Shown in pieces: positions 37,744 through 47,560 of a stretch of DNA of 64,000 nt. Both the position numbers and the translations under genes were made by a program. Position 1 is the stretch's first letter. Each line of letters begins with the position of its first letter. The DNA comes from Stanieria sp. NIES-3757 (GTDB lineage Bacteria; Cyanobacteriota; Cyanobacteriia; Cyanobacteriales; Xenococcaceae): NCBI GenBank assembly GCA_002355455.1, contig AP017375.1:2542001-2606000 (forward strand), in the 5' to 3' direction. A model generated the notes under the pieces. The model saw only the letters and a list, made by a program, of their open reading frames with translations. It searched no databases and was not told the origin of the DNA.

Positions 37744-40179
37744 ATGAAGCTATGGCAAAAATCTCCAGTCGAGCAAGTTGTCAATTACTTTTTACTTTTG
37801 GCATTGATAACGGTTGGAGTAGTGGGAGGAGTAGCTTATTTCCGAGCTAGACAAGCTTTGCAACAGTCTGCTTTTAATCGTCTTAGTGCTGCTGCCAACC
37901 TTAAAGAAGCTGAAATTACTCGTTGGTTTGAAGATCAACAACGAGATTTTTTATTAACTACTCAATTACCAGAAGTCCAAAAAAATTTTAAAATTCTTCT
38001 GAATGATTCTGTTGCCAAAGAGCAATATTTAAATGCTTATCAAGAAATTTCTCGATATTTAATAGAAGTAGTTAAAATAAAGCCAAATTTACAAGAAATT
38101 TATATTTTAGATCGTAGTAACAAAATTTTGCTTTCTACTAATCCAAGAAGAGAAGGTGAATATGAAATTCTTGCTAATATCACTTATGTAGAAGAAGTTA
38201 AATTAGGAGATAATTTTTCCCCTATTTTTTATGTCTCTCCTTTTACAGGCAAACCTGCAATCACTCTAGCTAAACCCATCCGTAACCAACAACAACAACG
38301 TCAAGGAATGCTGTTGATTAATCTTAATTTAGAAAGAATAGACCGCATTGTTCGGGAACGTACAGGATTAGGAGATAGTGGTGAAACTTATTTAGTTGGC
38401 TCTTTAGTGAGTAAAAATACTTTTATTTCTAGAGACACCCAAAGCGAACGGGACTTTCCTGATGGAATTAGTAGTCCAGGAATTGATGCAGCCATGAGTG
38501 GTATGAGTGGTTATGGAACTTATAATAACTATGCCAACTCGCCAGTATTAGGAGTGTATCGTTGGCTTAATGACCAAGATTTGGCTTTGTTAGTAGAGAT
38601 TTCTATCGATGAAGCTTATACTCCTGCTCGTCAACTAGCCAGTACAATTATTTTAGTGGGTTTGATCTCAGTTTTAGGTTTATCTGTTGGTGTTAACTGG
38701 TTATCACGACAATTAACTTTATCTCGTCAACAATTAGAGATCAAAGCAAAAGAAGCAGAAACTGCTAATCATGCCAAAAGTTTGTTTCTTGCCAATATGA
38801 GTCATGAGTTACGAACTCCCCTAAATGCCATTTTAGGTTTTGCACAATTAATGGAACGAGATGAACGTCTGACTTCTTCGCAACAAGAATCTTTGGCAAT
38901 TATTAATCGTAGTGGTGAACATCTTCTCAATCTGATCAACGATGTTTTGGAAATGTCCAAAATTGAAGCAGGAAGAATAATGGTGAATCAAGAATCATTT
39001 GATTTACACCAGTTATTGCAAACGATTAGAGAAATGTTTCAATTTCGTGCTGAATCAAAACAACTATCTTTTAATTTTGTTTTAGCTCCTGATGTACCTC
39101 AATATATTGTGAGTGATTGTCGGAAATTACGTCAGGTATTAATTAATTTATTGAGTAACGCAATTAAGTTTACTGCACAAGGAGGAGTGACGTTACGAGT
39201 TACCTCAGTTATGGCACCTGCATCATTGACAGTTGAGTCAGAAAAACAACCCATAACTATTTATTTTGAAGTTACTGATACAGGAAAAGGTATTGCACCT
39301 GAAGAGTTACAACATTTATTTCAACCTTTTGTTCAAACAGCTACTGGCATTGAAACAGAAGGAGGAACGGGTTTAGGTTTGTCAATTAGTAGTCAATTTG
39401 TTGAGTTGATGGGAGGAAAAATCGAAGCTAAAAGTAAAGTTGGAGAAGGTTCTACTTTTAGTTTTCAAATTCAAGCAACTCTTAGCAATGCTTCCGTACT
39501 CAAATCTCAATCTGAAGTCAAAATTGAACATATTGCTCCCAACCAACCTGATTATCGGATTTTGGTAGTAGACGATCAAGAAGCTAATTGTCAATTACTC
39601 GCAAAATTGTTACAAACAGTAGGATTTCAAACTCAGATTGCTAACAATGGTCAAGAAGCGATCGCAATTTGGCAAGCATGGCAACCTCATCTAATCTGGA
39701 TGGATATGCGAATGCCTATCATGGATGGTTATACTGCTACTGAAAAAATTAAGCAGTATCCTGATTGCAACACTATAATTATTGCTTTGACAGCATCAGC
39801 TTTTGAAGAGCAAAGAGCCAAAATTTTAACGGCTGGTTGTGATGATTTTGTCCGCAAACCCTTTCAAGAAACAATTATCTTTGAAAAAATCGCGCAGCAT
39901 TTAGGTGTGAAATATATCTATCAAGAAGAAACAAGATTAGATTCTACTTCTTTAGTTGCTACCGAAGATTTAAGCTTTATGTCCGCACAATGGATTGAAC
40001 AACTCCAACAAGCTGCGATCGCTGTAGATGCTGACAGTCTAACAGAATTGATTAGTCAAATTCCTGCTACTCATCATCCTCTAGCTCTACAATTAACCGA
40101 ATTAGTTGATAATTATGACTTTGATGCCATTATCGATCTGACTGATAAAACTGTGCCAATCACTCATCCCACAAAATAG
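37744..40179 (+). CDS. Hybrid sensor histidine kinase with Cache domain and receiver
   Basis: 811 residues. Transmembrane helix near 15-33, periplasmic dCache-like region to about 295 (EIYILDRSNKILLSTNPRREG, PAITLAKPI), second transmembrane helix near 300-320, HisKA with His354 in MSHELRTPLNAILGF, HATPase_c with GGTGLGLSIS, and a receiver with DDQEANCQLL and phospho-acceptor Asp654 in WMDMRMP. About 90 residues follow the receiver. It is probably co-transcribed with the upstream binding lipoprotein. No separate output regulator is adjacent. Confidence 0.9.
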   Translation: MKLWQKSPVEQVVNYFLLLALITVGVVGGVAYFRARQALQQSAFNRLSAAANLKEAEITRWFEDQQRDFLLTTQLPEVQKNFKILLNDSVAKEQYLNAYQEISRYLIEVVKIKPNLQEIYILDRSNKILLSTNPRREGEYEILANITYVEEVKLGDNFSPIFYVSPFTGKPAITLAKPIRNQQQQRQGMLLINLNLERIDRIVRERTGLGDSGETYLVGSLVSKNTFISRDTQSERDFPDGISSPGIDAAMSGMSGYGTYNNYANSPVLGVYRWLNDQDLALLVEISIDEAYTPARQLASTIILVGLISVLGLSVGVNWLSRQLTLSRQQLEIKAKEAETANHAKSLFLANMSHELRTPLNAILGFAQLMERDERLTSSQQESLAIINRSGEHLLNLINDVLEMSKIEAGRIMVNQESFDLHQLLQTIREMFQFRAESKQLSFNFVLAPDVPQYIVSDCRKLRQVLINLLSNAIKFTAQGGVTLRVTSVMAPASLTVESEKQPITIYFEVTDTGKGIAPEELQHLFQPFVQTATGIETEGGTGLGLSISSQFVELMGGKIEAKSKVGEGSTFSFQIQATLSNASVLKSQSEVKIEHIAPNQPDYRILVVDDQEANCQLLAKLLQTVGFQTQIANNGQEAIAIWQAWQPHLIWMDMRMPIMDGYTATEKIKQYPDCNTIIIALTASAFEEQRAKILTAGCDDFVRKPFQETIIFEKIAQHLGVKYIYQEETRLDSTSLVATEDLSFMSAQWIEQLQQAAIAVDADSLTELISQIPATHHPLALQLTELVDNYDFDAIIDLTDKTVPITHPTK

Positions 40180-40441
40180 AGACATACATATTATATCGCG
40201 TCAAAATCATACCCTGAGCGCAAGCAAACGGGTCACAAATAAGCAGACATTGGGCTATTAATTTTCATTAAAAATCAATTTTTATTAAAAGAATTAAAGA
40301 ATTTACAGTTGTTTTCAATTAAATATAACCGATGTATTCATCAGCATTGTAGTAATTTAGTAAAATAGATTTTTTTCTAGAACCTATTACTTATTTCTTA
40401 TTATTTACATAGTGGTCTATCCCATCGAAAACTGCTGTAAT

Positions 40442-40723
40442 TTATTTGCCACCGTAATAATATGCGATTTCTTTTTCTTTAAGAGGAGCAAAATCTGCAT
40501 CAAGTAACATTTGATTGAGTTCTTCTTGAGCAATATGTTTTGCGCCAATACGAACGATACGAGAACGCATAGTATTGCTTACACCGCTTCTTTGCCTTCC
40601 TGCTTCTAACCCCATTACTTGGTTGTATAATTCTAGTTTTTTCGCGGGAATTGGCGAACCATCCAAATCTATGCCTTGTGCGATCGCATTATCTACTGCA
40701 TCTGCACCTTTAGTATCTGCCAT
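40442..40723 (-). CDS. DUF4090-family protein
   Basis: About 93 residues from ATG 40723 (an earlier ATG at 40735 adds four). MADTKGADAVDNAIAQGIDLDGSPIP, then KLELYNQVMGLEAGRQRSGVSNTMRSRIVRIGAKHI is highly distinctive of a small conserved cyanobacterial family that I know as DUF4090. Soluble, no signal peptide. Function unknown. The gene stands alone between a histidine kinase gene and an exported protein gene. Confidence 0.7.
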   Translation of the reverse strand: MADTKGADAVDNAIAQGIDLDGSPIPAKKLELYNQVMGLEAGRQRSGVSNTMRSRIVRIGAKHIAQEELNQMLLDADFAPLKEKEIAYYYGGK

Positions 40724-40953
40724 AATTGTCATCATTTTTTAACACTCAAAAATATTTTATCAGTAAGAGCAATCAGGAAAGCTTGAATCAGATTAAATTT
40801 TTACCTGATTTACTTGAGCAGATAGTCTTTCCGACAATTAATAAATTTGGCTTCGATTTATACATATCTCGATCACGTAAATGTATAGATCTAAATCATC
40901 TGCAATTATTTTTTTTAAATGATTATAGATAATAGATGGCTCTAAATTTTGTT

Positions 40954-41325
40954 ATGAAAACAATTGATATTTTAAGAAGTATTGTTTCTGGCTTGTCTTT
41001 TAGTTTATTGATTGGGATCAGTCCTGCTTTAGCGGAAAACTATCAACTGGTTGGTTATTCTGATGATGGGCAATATACTGCTTATGTTGACGTTGATTCA
41101 GTTGTTGATTCAGGAAATACCACCAAAGCTTTTATTCTTTGGAAGGTAGTTGAAGAAAACGAAGAAAGAGAAGAAAGTTCATTTATGGAGTTTAATTGTT
41201 CTGAGAATCAATGGCGAAATATAGATATTCCTAACGCCGAATGGCAATTTGCTGCTCCTGAATCTATGGGAAGAATGGTACAAGAAACTGCCTGTTCTTA
41301 TTCTGGTAGCTATTCTTCTAATTAA
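40954..41325 (+). CDS. Exported hypothetical protein
   Basis: About 123 residues from the ATG at 40954 (MKTIDILRS); ATG 40936 is possible. Signal peptide with hydrophobic core and cleavage after SPALA. The mature part (ENYQLVGYSDDGQYTAYVDVDSVVDSGN, later FMEFNCSENQWR) resembles the small surface-adhesin E-like beta-sandwich group, where a short protein accepts two conserved Cys. Both Cys are present (FNCSE and TACSY). Periplasmic or surface location is likely; function unknown. Confidence 0.6.
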   Translation: MKTIDILRSIVSGLSFSLLIGISPALAENYQLVGYSDDGQYTAYVDVDSVVDSGNTTKAFILWKVVEENEEREESSFMEFNCSENQWRNIDIPNAEWQFAAPESMGRMVQETACSYSGSYSSN

Positions 41326-41426
41326 ACTAATTTCATCTATTCTAGAAGCGATCGCTTGGAAAATCTGTCTGGTTAGAAATTTTATTTTTCAATAAATAAG
41401 TCTTTTAACCAAGTCACCAAATAAAG

Positions 41427-41446
41427 GGCGAATTTCCTTCGCCCTA
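41427..41446. terminator. Hairpin between convergent genes
   Basis: AGGGCGAA and TTCGCCCT form a perfect eight-base stem (GGGCGAA-type repeat) between the exported-protein gene and gor. It may serve as a terminator; it also resembles the palindromic repeats scattered in this window. Confidence 0.5.
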
Positions 41447-41464
41447 CAGAATCGTTCATCAGAA

Positions 41465-42826
41465 TTACCGCATGGTAACAAATTCTTCTGCCGAACTAGG
41501 ATGAATAGCTACAGTCGCATCAAAATCGGCTTTAGTTGCACCCATATTAATGGCGATCGCAACTCCTTGAATGATCTCAGCAGCAGCATCTCCTACCATA
41601 TGTGCGCCAACTACTTTATCAGTATTGGTATCAACAATTAACTTCATCAGAGTTTTTTCTGGTAGATCGGGAAGAGTATAGTACATGGGGCGGAATTTAC
41701 TGCGATAAACTTTGACTGCATCCCCATATCTCTTTCTTGCTTCTGCTTCAGTCAACCCAACTGTACAAGCTTCTGGAGTCGAAAAGACGGCAGTAGGTAC
41801 GTTATCGTAACTGATTTGATAAGGTTTATCACCATAAAAATGATCGGCAAACGCCCTTCCTTCTTTGATGGCTACAGGAGTAAGATTAATGCGATCTGTA
41901 CAATCCCCTACCGCATAGATATTTTCTTCAGCAGTTTGACTCTTTTCTCCTACTGCGATTGCGCCTTTGACTACTTCAACAGAAGTATTTTCTAAACCAA
42001 GATTTTCCAGGTTAGGAATTCTGCCTGTAGCTGCCAAACTAACTGCATCGGCAACAATGATTTCTTCGTGATTATCAAAAGATTTAACCGTAATCTTCAA
42101 TCCTGTTTCAATTGGTTCAATCTTCATGTGATCGCAATCACAGTTACTAATAATCCGAATCCCTTTATTTTGCATCCCCGTTTGAATTTCGTCGCGAATA
42201 TCCTCATCAAAACCTTTGAGAATTTTATCGCCACGGATCACCTGCGTTACTTCCGAACCCAAACCATTAAGGATGCAAGCAAACTCAACTCCAATATATC
42301 CTCCACCAATAATCACAATTCGTTTTGGTTGTTCTTGAAGATGAAAAATTTCATCAGAAGTCATGGCGTGTTCGATCCCAGTAATAGTATCTGGTTTGGT
42401 TGGTTTACCACCCACAGCAATTAAAATCTTGTCAGCAGTGACTTTTTCTTCACCAATAGCAATCGTATGGGAATCGATAAACTTGGCATAACCGTTAAAA
42501 AGTTTAACTTGGGAATTATCTAACATCCTTTGATAGATACTATTAAGGCGAGTAACTTCATTATTAACCGCCGTAATCATCTTTTCCCAATTAAAATTAG
42601 TTTCTCCTACTGTCCAACCATATCCTGATGCAGCTTGAAAATTACCAGGAAAATGGGAAGCGTACACCATCAATTTTTTGGGAACACAACCACGATTGAC
42701 ACAAGTTCCACCAAGACGACTATATTCAGAAATGCCAACTTTGGCACCGTATTCAGCAGCACGTCTAGCAGCAGCAATCCCTCCCGAACCTGCACCAATA
42801 ACAAATAAATCAAAATCATAACTCAT
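41465..42826 (-). CDS. gor: Glutathione reductase
   Basis: About 453 residues from the ATG at 42826, chosen because AAAGGAGT lies 9-16 bases upstream; an earlier ATG adds nine residues. FAD-binding VIGAGSGGIAAARRAAEYGA, redox-active disulfide GGTCVNRGC (Cys42, Cys47), NADPH-binding VIIGGGYIGVEFACILNGLG, and C-terminal AIHPSSAEEFVTMR carrying the active-site His-Glu. It reduces GSSG with NADPH. A divergent catalase remnant and the dps, zip, prx group lie upstream on the same strand, giving an oxidative-stress neighbourhood. Confidence 0.93.
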   Translation of the reverse strand: MSYDFDLFVIGAGSGGIAAARRAAEYGAKVGISEYSRLGGTCVNRGCVPKKLMVYASHFPGNFQAASGYGWTVGETNFNWEKMITAVNNEVTRLNSIYQRMLDNSQVKLFNGYAKFIDSHTIAIGEEKVTADKILIAVGGKPTKPDTITGIEHAMTSDEIFHLQEQPKRIVIIGGGYIGVEFACILNGLGSEVTQVIRGDKILKGFDEDIRDEIQTGMQNKGIRIISNCDCDHMKIEPIETGLKITVKSFDNHEEIIVADAVSLAATGRIPNLENLGLENTSVEVVKGAIAVGEKSQTAEENIYAVGDCTDRINLTPVAIKEGRAFADHFYGDKPYQISYDNVPTAVFSTPEACTVGLTEAEARKRYGDAVKVYRSKFRPMYYTLPDLPEKTLMKLIVDTNTDKVVGAHMVGDAAAEIIQGVAIAINMGATKADFDATVAIHPSSAEEFVTMR

Positions 42827-42931
42827 TTTTATATACTCCTTTTGAATAAACAACCTTCTTTGCAGGGCATAAGTATCAAAGTTTTTTCCCTATCTCTACC
42901 TTACAAAGAAAGCTGCTTGACTATTTGCCAA

Positions 42932-43082
42932 TTATTCTTTTTGACTAGATATTTTACTCAAAGCATCTCTTACTCCCGCACCGTATTCAGGATCGGCTTT
43001 GTCAAAGTGGACTAATTGACGGTCAATAATTTCCTGGGGAACACCTTGCATTGCAGCAGCGATTTTAGTTATCTTGAGAAGT
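42932..43082 (-). pseudogene. Catalase 3' remnant
   Basis: About 45 codons read [38 protein letters not shown] and end in a normal stop. This matches the C-terminal end of clade-type haem catalases (ADPxYG segment). Upstream the frame is closed by a stop codon and no catalase core is present, so almost the whole gene is lost. Confidence 0.7.
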
Positions 43083-43230
43083 TAAAACATTTAGGTTTAA
43101 GTCTGGTAATTGTGATGTTGTAGTTTAAGAAAACAGATGGAGATTGTGGTTTCATTAGCTCCATCTGTCTACTGTTAATCAGCTTGGTTACTGAGTTTTA
43201 TCTTTTGAAACAATCACCAATTATTTAATG

Positions 43231-43734
43231 TTATTTAACTAGATGGGCTTCTAAGAACCAAAGACGCATATCAATAGTACGAGAAATTTCAGTATACATA
43301 TCTGCCGTATCTGCATCGCCTAAGCTATCAGTACTATCAATTGCTTCTCGAACGTGTTTAGCATAAGCTGCATAACGATCTGCTAGAGCAGTAATATGTT
43401 CGATTCCTCCTACTGCATCGAGCGGATATTCAGGTAAAATTGATTCTGCTGCTGCCACACGGGCTGTTCCTAAAGCTATTCCACCAAGGGCTGTAGCTCT
43501 TTCTGCTACCATATCGACATATCCTTCCAATTCTCCTGCTAATTCGTCAAACAGTTCGTGCAACTGATAAAAATCTGTTCCTTTGACGTTCCAGTGTGCT
43601 TGTTTGACTTGGGTTTTGAGGTCTAAAGTAGCAGCCAAACTCTTATTTAACAGTTCAACTACTTTTTCTCGTACTTCAGTAGCTAAATCAATGCGAGAAG
43701 AATAGAGTTTTTGTTTAGAAGCTGTAGAAACCAT
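43231..43734 (-). CDS. dps: Dps-family DNA-protection/ferroxidase protein
   Basis: 167 residues. Four-helix bundle with the inter-subunit ferroxidase ligands in QVKQAHWNVKGTDFYQLHELFDELAGELEGYVDMVAERATALGG (His, His, Asp, Glu). It forms a 12-mer that oxidises Fe(II) with H2O2 and stores iron. Its short N-terminal tail is only mildly basic, so direct DNA binding is uncertain. It sits 48 bases from a ZIP transporter gene on the same strand and near a peroxiredoxin gene. Strong AGGAG-type site upstream of the start. Confidence 0.92.
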   Translation of the reverse strand: MVSTASKQKLYSSRIDLATEVREKVVELLNKSLAATLDLKTQVKQAHWNVKGTDFYQLHELFDELAGELEGYVDMVAERATALGGIALGTARVAAAESILPEYPLDAVGGIEHITALADRYAAYAKHVREAIDSTDSLGDADTADMYTEISRTIDMRLWFLEAHLVK

Positions 43735-43782
43735 ATTTTGAGTTCTCCTTTAGTTAATTACAGTTTATTGTGTTGTGTTTGA

Positions 43783-44556
43783 CTATCCAAAAGCAATATC
43801 TAAAAACATCATGGCAACAAAGCCAACCATAATTCCTAGCGTACCTTCCTGAGCAATACTTTCACGATCTACTTCGGGGATGATTTCATCAACAATGACA
43901 AATAACATCGCTCCTGCTGCTGCTGCCATTGCCCAAGGTAAAAAAGCTTGACCAAAACTGACAATTGTTGCTCCTACTACACCACCGATTGGTTCGACTA
44001 AGCCTGTTAACAGAGAAATACCAAAAGCATAAGCAACTGAATACTGTAATTTCCTTAATGCTAAAGCAACTACCAAACCTTCGGGCATATTTTGTAAACC
44101 TATTCCTACTGCTAGCGGTAAACCACTACTGATATTGCCTTCTCCGAAGCCTACTCCTACCGCTAATCCTTCGGGAAAATTGTGTAAGGTAATTGCAATA
44201 ATAAATAACCAAATGCGTTGAAAATTACTAGTAATTGGACCTTCTTGTCCTTTAAAAAAATGCTCGTGGGGAAAATGGTTATGAATCCACCATAATAATC
44301 CTGCACCCACAATAATACCAATGCTTATAATTAGGGCAGCGGTTTTTTGAGAATAACCTTGTGAGATCGCTGCTTCTGTACCAGGAACAATTAGGGAAAA
44401 GGTTGTTGCTGCTAGCATGACACCACCGCCTAATCCTAATAGTATTCCTTGCCATTGTTTTTTGAGACGAGCAGTGAATAAAATTGGTAACGCACCTATT
44501 GCTGTACCTAAACCTGCTAGTAAACTAGCAACAAAACCTAAATAAATTGTTCCCAT
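43783..44556 (-). CDS. ZIP-family metal transporter
   Basis: 257 residues, eight predicted membrane helices. The metal-site helices are conserved: HNFPEGLAVGVGFGEG (helix 4) and QNMPEGLVVALAL (helix 5), the signature of ZupT/GufA-type ZIP permeases. These import Zn and often Fe, Mn or other divalent ions; specificity is not readable. A short His-containing loop (HNHFPHEHFF) follows helix 3. Located between dps and the peroxiredoxin gene, which suits iron or manganese handling under peroxide stress (inference). Confidence 0.88.
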   Translation of the reverse strand: MGTIYLGFVASLLAGLGTAIGALPILFTARLKKQWQGILLGLGGGVMLAATTFSLIVPGTEAAISQGYSQKTAALIISIGIIVGAGLLWWIHNHFPHEHFFKGQEGPITSNFQRIWLFIIAITLHNFPEGLAVGVGFGEGNISSGLPLAVGIGLQNMPEGLVVALALRKLQYSVAYAFGISLLTGLVEPIGGVVGATIVSFGQAFLPWAMAAAAGAMLFVIVDEIIPEVDRESIAQEGTLGIMVGFVAMMFLDIAFG

Positions 44557-44627
44557 ACTTTTTTCCCAGCATATTTTTGGGATTAATAGTTCAAAGTTAA
44601 TTGATTAACTTTGAACTATTTACTCAA

Positions 44628-45158
44628 TTATTTTTCTGTTCCTTTTAAATACGCCAACATCGTATCAGCATCAGAAACTTCAAAAGGATCGGTAGGACAA
44701 TTATCGCCAAAATCCGCTTCGATAAACATTTTCTCAATCTTGCCGTCGTCTACTACCATTGAATAACGCCAAGAACGTAATCCAAAACCAAGATTAGATT
44801 TATCTACTAACATCCCCATTTTTCGAGTAAATTCGCCACTGCCATCGGGAAGTAATAATACTCTTTTGGCTCCTTGTTGCTTACCCCACTGGAACATTAC
44901 AAACGCATCATTGACCGAAAGACAGATGACTTCGTCTACACCTTGCGCTTTAATATCATCGTACAATTCTTCGTAACGAGGTAAATGGGTTGATGAACAA
45001 GTAGGAGTAAATGCCCCTGGTAGTGCAAATAAAACTATTCTTTTTCCGCCAAAAATCTCTTCTGTGGTTCTATCTTGCCAACGGTAAGGGTTTGGTCCTT
45101 CTACGGATTCATCGCGGACTCTAGTTTTAAATACTACGTTAGGAACTCTGTCTCTCAT
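44628..45158 (-). CDS. Type II (Prx5-like) peroxiredoxin
   Basis: 176 residues. Peroxidatic Cys54 in [19 protein letters not shown], the Prx5-type active-site Thr51 preceding it, and Arg in the later [16 protein letters not shown] strand. A second Cys (79) and one near the C terminus could resolve it; glutaredoxin or thioredoxin is the usual reductant. No fused glutaredoxin domain. The upstream region has a duplicated dyad (45186-45237). Glutathione reductase and dps lie on the same strand nearby. Confidence 0.9.
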   Translation of the reverse strand: MRDRVPNVVFKTRVRDESVEGPNPYRWQDRTTEEIFGGKRIVLFALPGAFTPTCSSTHLPRYEELYDDIKAQGVDEVICLSVNDAFVMFQWGKQQGAKRVLLLPDGSGEFTRKMGMLVDKSNLGFGLRSWRYSMVVDDGKIEKMFIEADFGDNCPTDPFEVSDADTMLAYLKGTEK

Positions 45159-45185
45159 AAAATTATTTCCTTAAAATCTAACTCG

Positions 45186-45237
45186 TACTCACTATGAGTT
45201 TTCTTTACAATAATCATACTCATAACGACTATGAGTT
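45186..45237 (-). promoter_or_regulatory. Duplicated dyad upstream of the peroxiredoxin gene
   Basis: Two copies of TACTCA...CTATGAGTT: at 45186-45200 the halves adjoin, at 45217-45237 they are six bases apart. Each half pair is a CTCA/TGAG dyad. The position 28-79 bases before the start codon suits an operator for a redox or metal regulator; none is identified. Confidence 0.5.
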
Positions 45238-45419
45238 GTCAAGAAAATTGTTTGATTTAGTTTGATTAATGAAGTCAGACAGGATTGAAAACAGGCGAAC
45301 TGCCTTTTGGTAGTACTTGAAATTGTTTTGCTCCAGTTCAAAATTACTATTGTCTCGACAGAAGAGACTTACAGAGGCATGAGCGCACCCTGTCATAGTC
45401 TAAAATTTCAGAAAACTAG

Positions 45420-46946
45420 ATGAAAAGTAAAGTTTTAAAGAATCGCTATCATCTTTTAAAAACCTTAAGTATAAGTAATTTTAGTCAAACTGTTTTAGCA
45501 AGAGACACTTATATAACTTCAAAACCCCAACTATGTGTAATCAAAAAGTTAGTAGTAATTGACAAGCATAATACTCAATTACTTGAGAAGATAAAGTTGC
45601 TATTTGAACAAGAAGCAGAAATTTTAAAAACATTAAGCGGAAACAATCGACAAATTCCGCAATTTTATGACTATTTTGTAGAGGCAGACAATTATTATTT
45701 AGTACAAGAATGGATTCAAGGAATAACGCTACAGCAAAAGTTACAACAGCAAGAAAAAATACCACAAGAAGAGGTAAAAAATATTTTGGTAAATTTTTTA
45801 CCTGTGCTGAATTATATTCATAAACAGGGTATTATTCACCGCGATCTTAAACCAAGTAACATTATCCTACGTAATAGCGATCGCTTGCCAGTACTGATTG
45901 ATTTTGGTGTTGCTCACCAGGTAACTCCTCAAGTAGAAAACAGCAAACAGCTTGATTTTTCTAGAGTAGGTACTCCTGGTTATATGTCTTTAGAACAGGC
46001 AATGGGACAAGCAGATTTTAGCAGTGATCTTTATAGCCTAGGTTTAACGGCAATTCATCTACTGACAGGGAAAGAACCTCTAGATTTAAAGTTTGATTTA
46101 CATAGTGAAGAAATTTTTTGGCATCAAGAAGCAAGTAATTTTGATCGGAATTTAGCTGAGGTAATCAACCGTGCTATCAATTCCGATCCCAGTAAACGCT
46201 TTTCTTCGGCAAAAGAGATGCTAGCAGCATTACAAAGTTCATCGTCATTAAGTCCAAAATTTTTTAGCAACACAATTAATACTATTTCTCAACCAGAGAA
46301 GAAAAATCAAACCATACAAAAATCTTCTTTTATAAAATCGAACAAGCTGCTGTCTAGAGTTTTAATTATTGGATTAAAAGTTGCAATTGTTATGTTGGGT
46401 TTAAGTGCTTTTTTACCAAAACCAACTCATCAACCAACAGAATTATCAGTTTCGTTGTTATCTTCACCAATTGAGTTGCCTCTTGTTGTATCTTCTACTA
46501 GTTTTGAAGCCGAAATAACCCGAAAAACAAATGATTTAAGCGATTTACCTATTTTTATTCCTGGAACTTCAGAAGAGCGAGTTTTACAAACTTTAGGAGA
46601 ACCAATCTGGCGTAAACAAGGATATTGGACAAATAGTATTGCTTGGTCATACGAAAATGTTGTGTCTGAGGGTGTAGATTTAGGATATTTATTTGATACT
46701 CAGACAAAAAAATTGCGTCAAACGGAAATTGCTGTTCCTGCCTCAGCTAATTTAGAAAGTCTGCAACAAATTTTAACTGGGTTTTTGGGAGGTAGCACTC
46801 CAGCTACAGTTAGTCAGGGATTAAAACAAGTTTATTTTCGCCAAAAAAATCAGCAATTATTTACGGTAGGTAACTTAGAAGGAATAATTGAACGTAATCA
46901 AGAAGATCGCATTTATATTGGAGTTTGGGAAGTAGATTTTCATTAA
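45420..46946 (+). CDS. Hanks-type Ser/Thr protein kinase with extracytoplasmic domain
   Basis: 508 residues. Kinase core (about 8-275): the Gly loop is degenerate (LSISNFSQTVLARD), Lys in CVIKKL, catalytic HRDLKPSNIIL, DFG as IDFGVAHQV, GTPGYMSLEQ activation segment and DLYSLGLTAIHLLTG. A single transmembrane helix near 315-337 leads to an external C-terminal domain (SEERVLQTLGEPIWRKQGYW), a type frequent in cyanobacterial kinases. The kinase probably signals from an envelope stimulus. No substrate gene is obvious nearby. Confidence 0.88.
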   Translation: MKSKVLKNRYHLLKTLSISNFSQTVLARDTYITSKPQLCVIKKLVVIDKHNTQLLEKIKLLFEQEAEILKTLSGNNRQIPQFYDYFVEADNYYLVQEWIQGITLQQKLQQQEKIPQEEVKNILVNFLPVLNYIHKQGIIHRDLKPSNIILRNSDRLPVLIDFGVAHQVTPQVENSKQLDFSRVGTPGYMSLEQAMGQADFSSDLYSLGLTAIHLLTGKEPLDLKFDLHSEEIFWHQEASNFDRNLAEVINRAINSDPSKRFSSAKEMLAALQSSSSLSPKFFSNTINTISQPEKKNQTIQKSSFIKSNKLLSRVLIIGLKVAIVMLGLSAFLPKPTHQPTELSVSLLSSPIELPLVVSSTSFEAEITRKTNDLSDLPIFIPGTSEERVLQTLGEPIWRKQGYWTNSIAWSYENVVSEGVDLGYLFDTQTKKLRQTEIAVPASANLESLQQILTGFLGGSTPATVSQGLKQVYFRQKNQQLFTVGNLEGIIERNQEDRIYIGVWEVDFH

Positions 46947-47191
46947 AAAGACGGTCAACAAATCTAAATTGAAATTGAAGAAACAAAAGTAATTAAATGC
47001 CGATTGTTTATATATTTAAGCCTTTTGACTGATACCTGAGCAACTAAATGATGACCTATGATAAAGATAAGAATAATAAATCGTTCATCTCTCTAAAATT
47101 AAAATATTCAGAGAGACGGAAGTAAGGAAAAAGTTTCAACTCCTGAAGGAACGCGCCTCACAATCGACAACACGGAACGGAGGTGACACTG

Positions 47192-47557
47192 ATGGAACTA
47201 GTTTATCGGGGAGTGCGATATAACAACAATAAATCAGCATTATCAATAGCAACTCAAGGAAAAAACCCAAATATTGAGATTGTTTCCGCTCAACCTGAAA
47301 TTGCCACTAAAAACAATTTCCCTTTTTTAAAATATATTAAACAGTTATTTTCACGCTCAGATGGAACACGAGTTTTTAATCCCTTTTTATTTTGGTATGT
47401 TTACAAAAGCCAATTGTTAGAAAATTGTTGGCAATTAGATGAACGCAAAAGACTCGAACACTGTTGGTATCTAACCTTAACACTTAATCCAAAAATTTAT
47501 CGTACGAGTAGTCGACCGATTGAATTAAAATATCGTGGCATTACTTATTATCGATAA
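47192..47557 (+). CDS. DUF4278-domain protein
   Basis: About 121 residues from ATG 47192, preceded by GGAGGT at 47178-47183; a GTG at 47183 is the longer option. ELVYRGVRYNNNKS at the start and PIELKYRGITYYR at the end are two copies of the short LxYRGxxY motif that defines this small cyanobacterial family. Between them is a segment with Trp/Cys-containing repeats of no known fold. Function unknown; often stress-linked by expression in the family, but that is not shown here. A terminal-inverted-repeat element begins right after the stop. Confidence 0.65.
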   Translation: MELVYRGVRYNNNKSALSIATQGKNPNIEIVSAQPEIATKNNFPFLKYIKQLFSRSDGTRVFNPFLFWYVYKSQLLENCWQLDERKRLEHCWYLTLTLNPKIYRTSSRPIELKYRGITYYR

Positions 47558-47560
47558 TTT

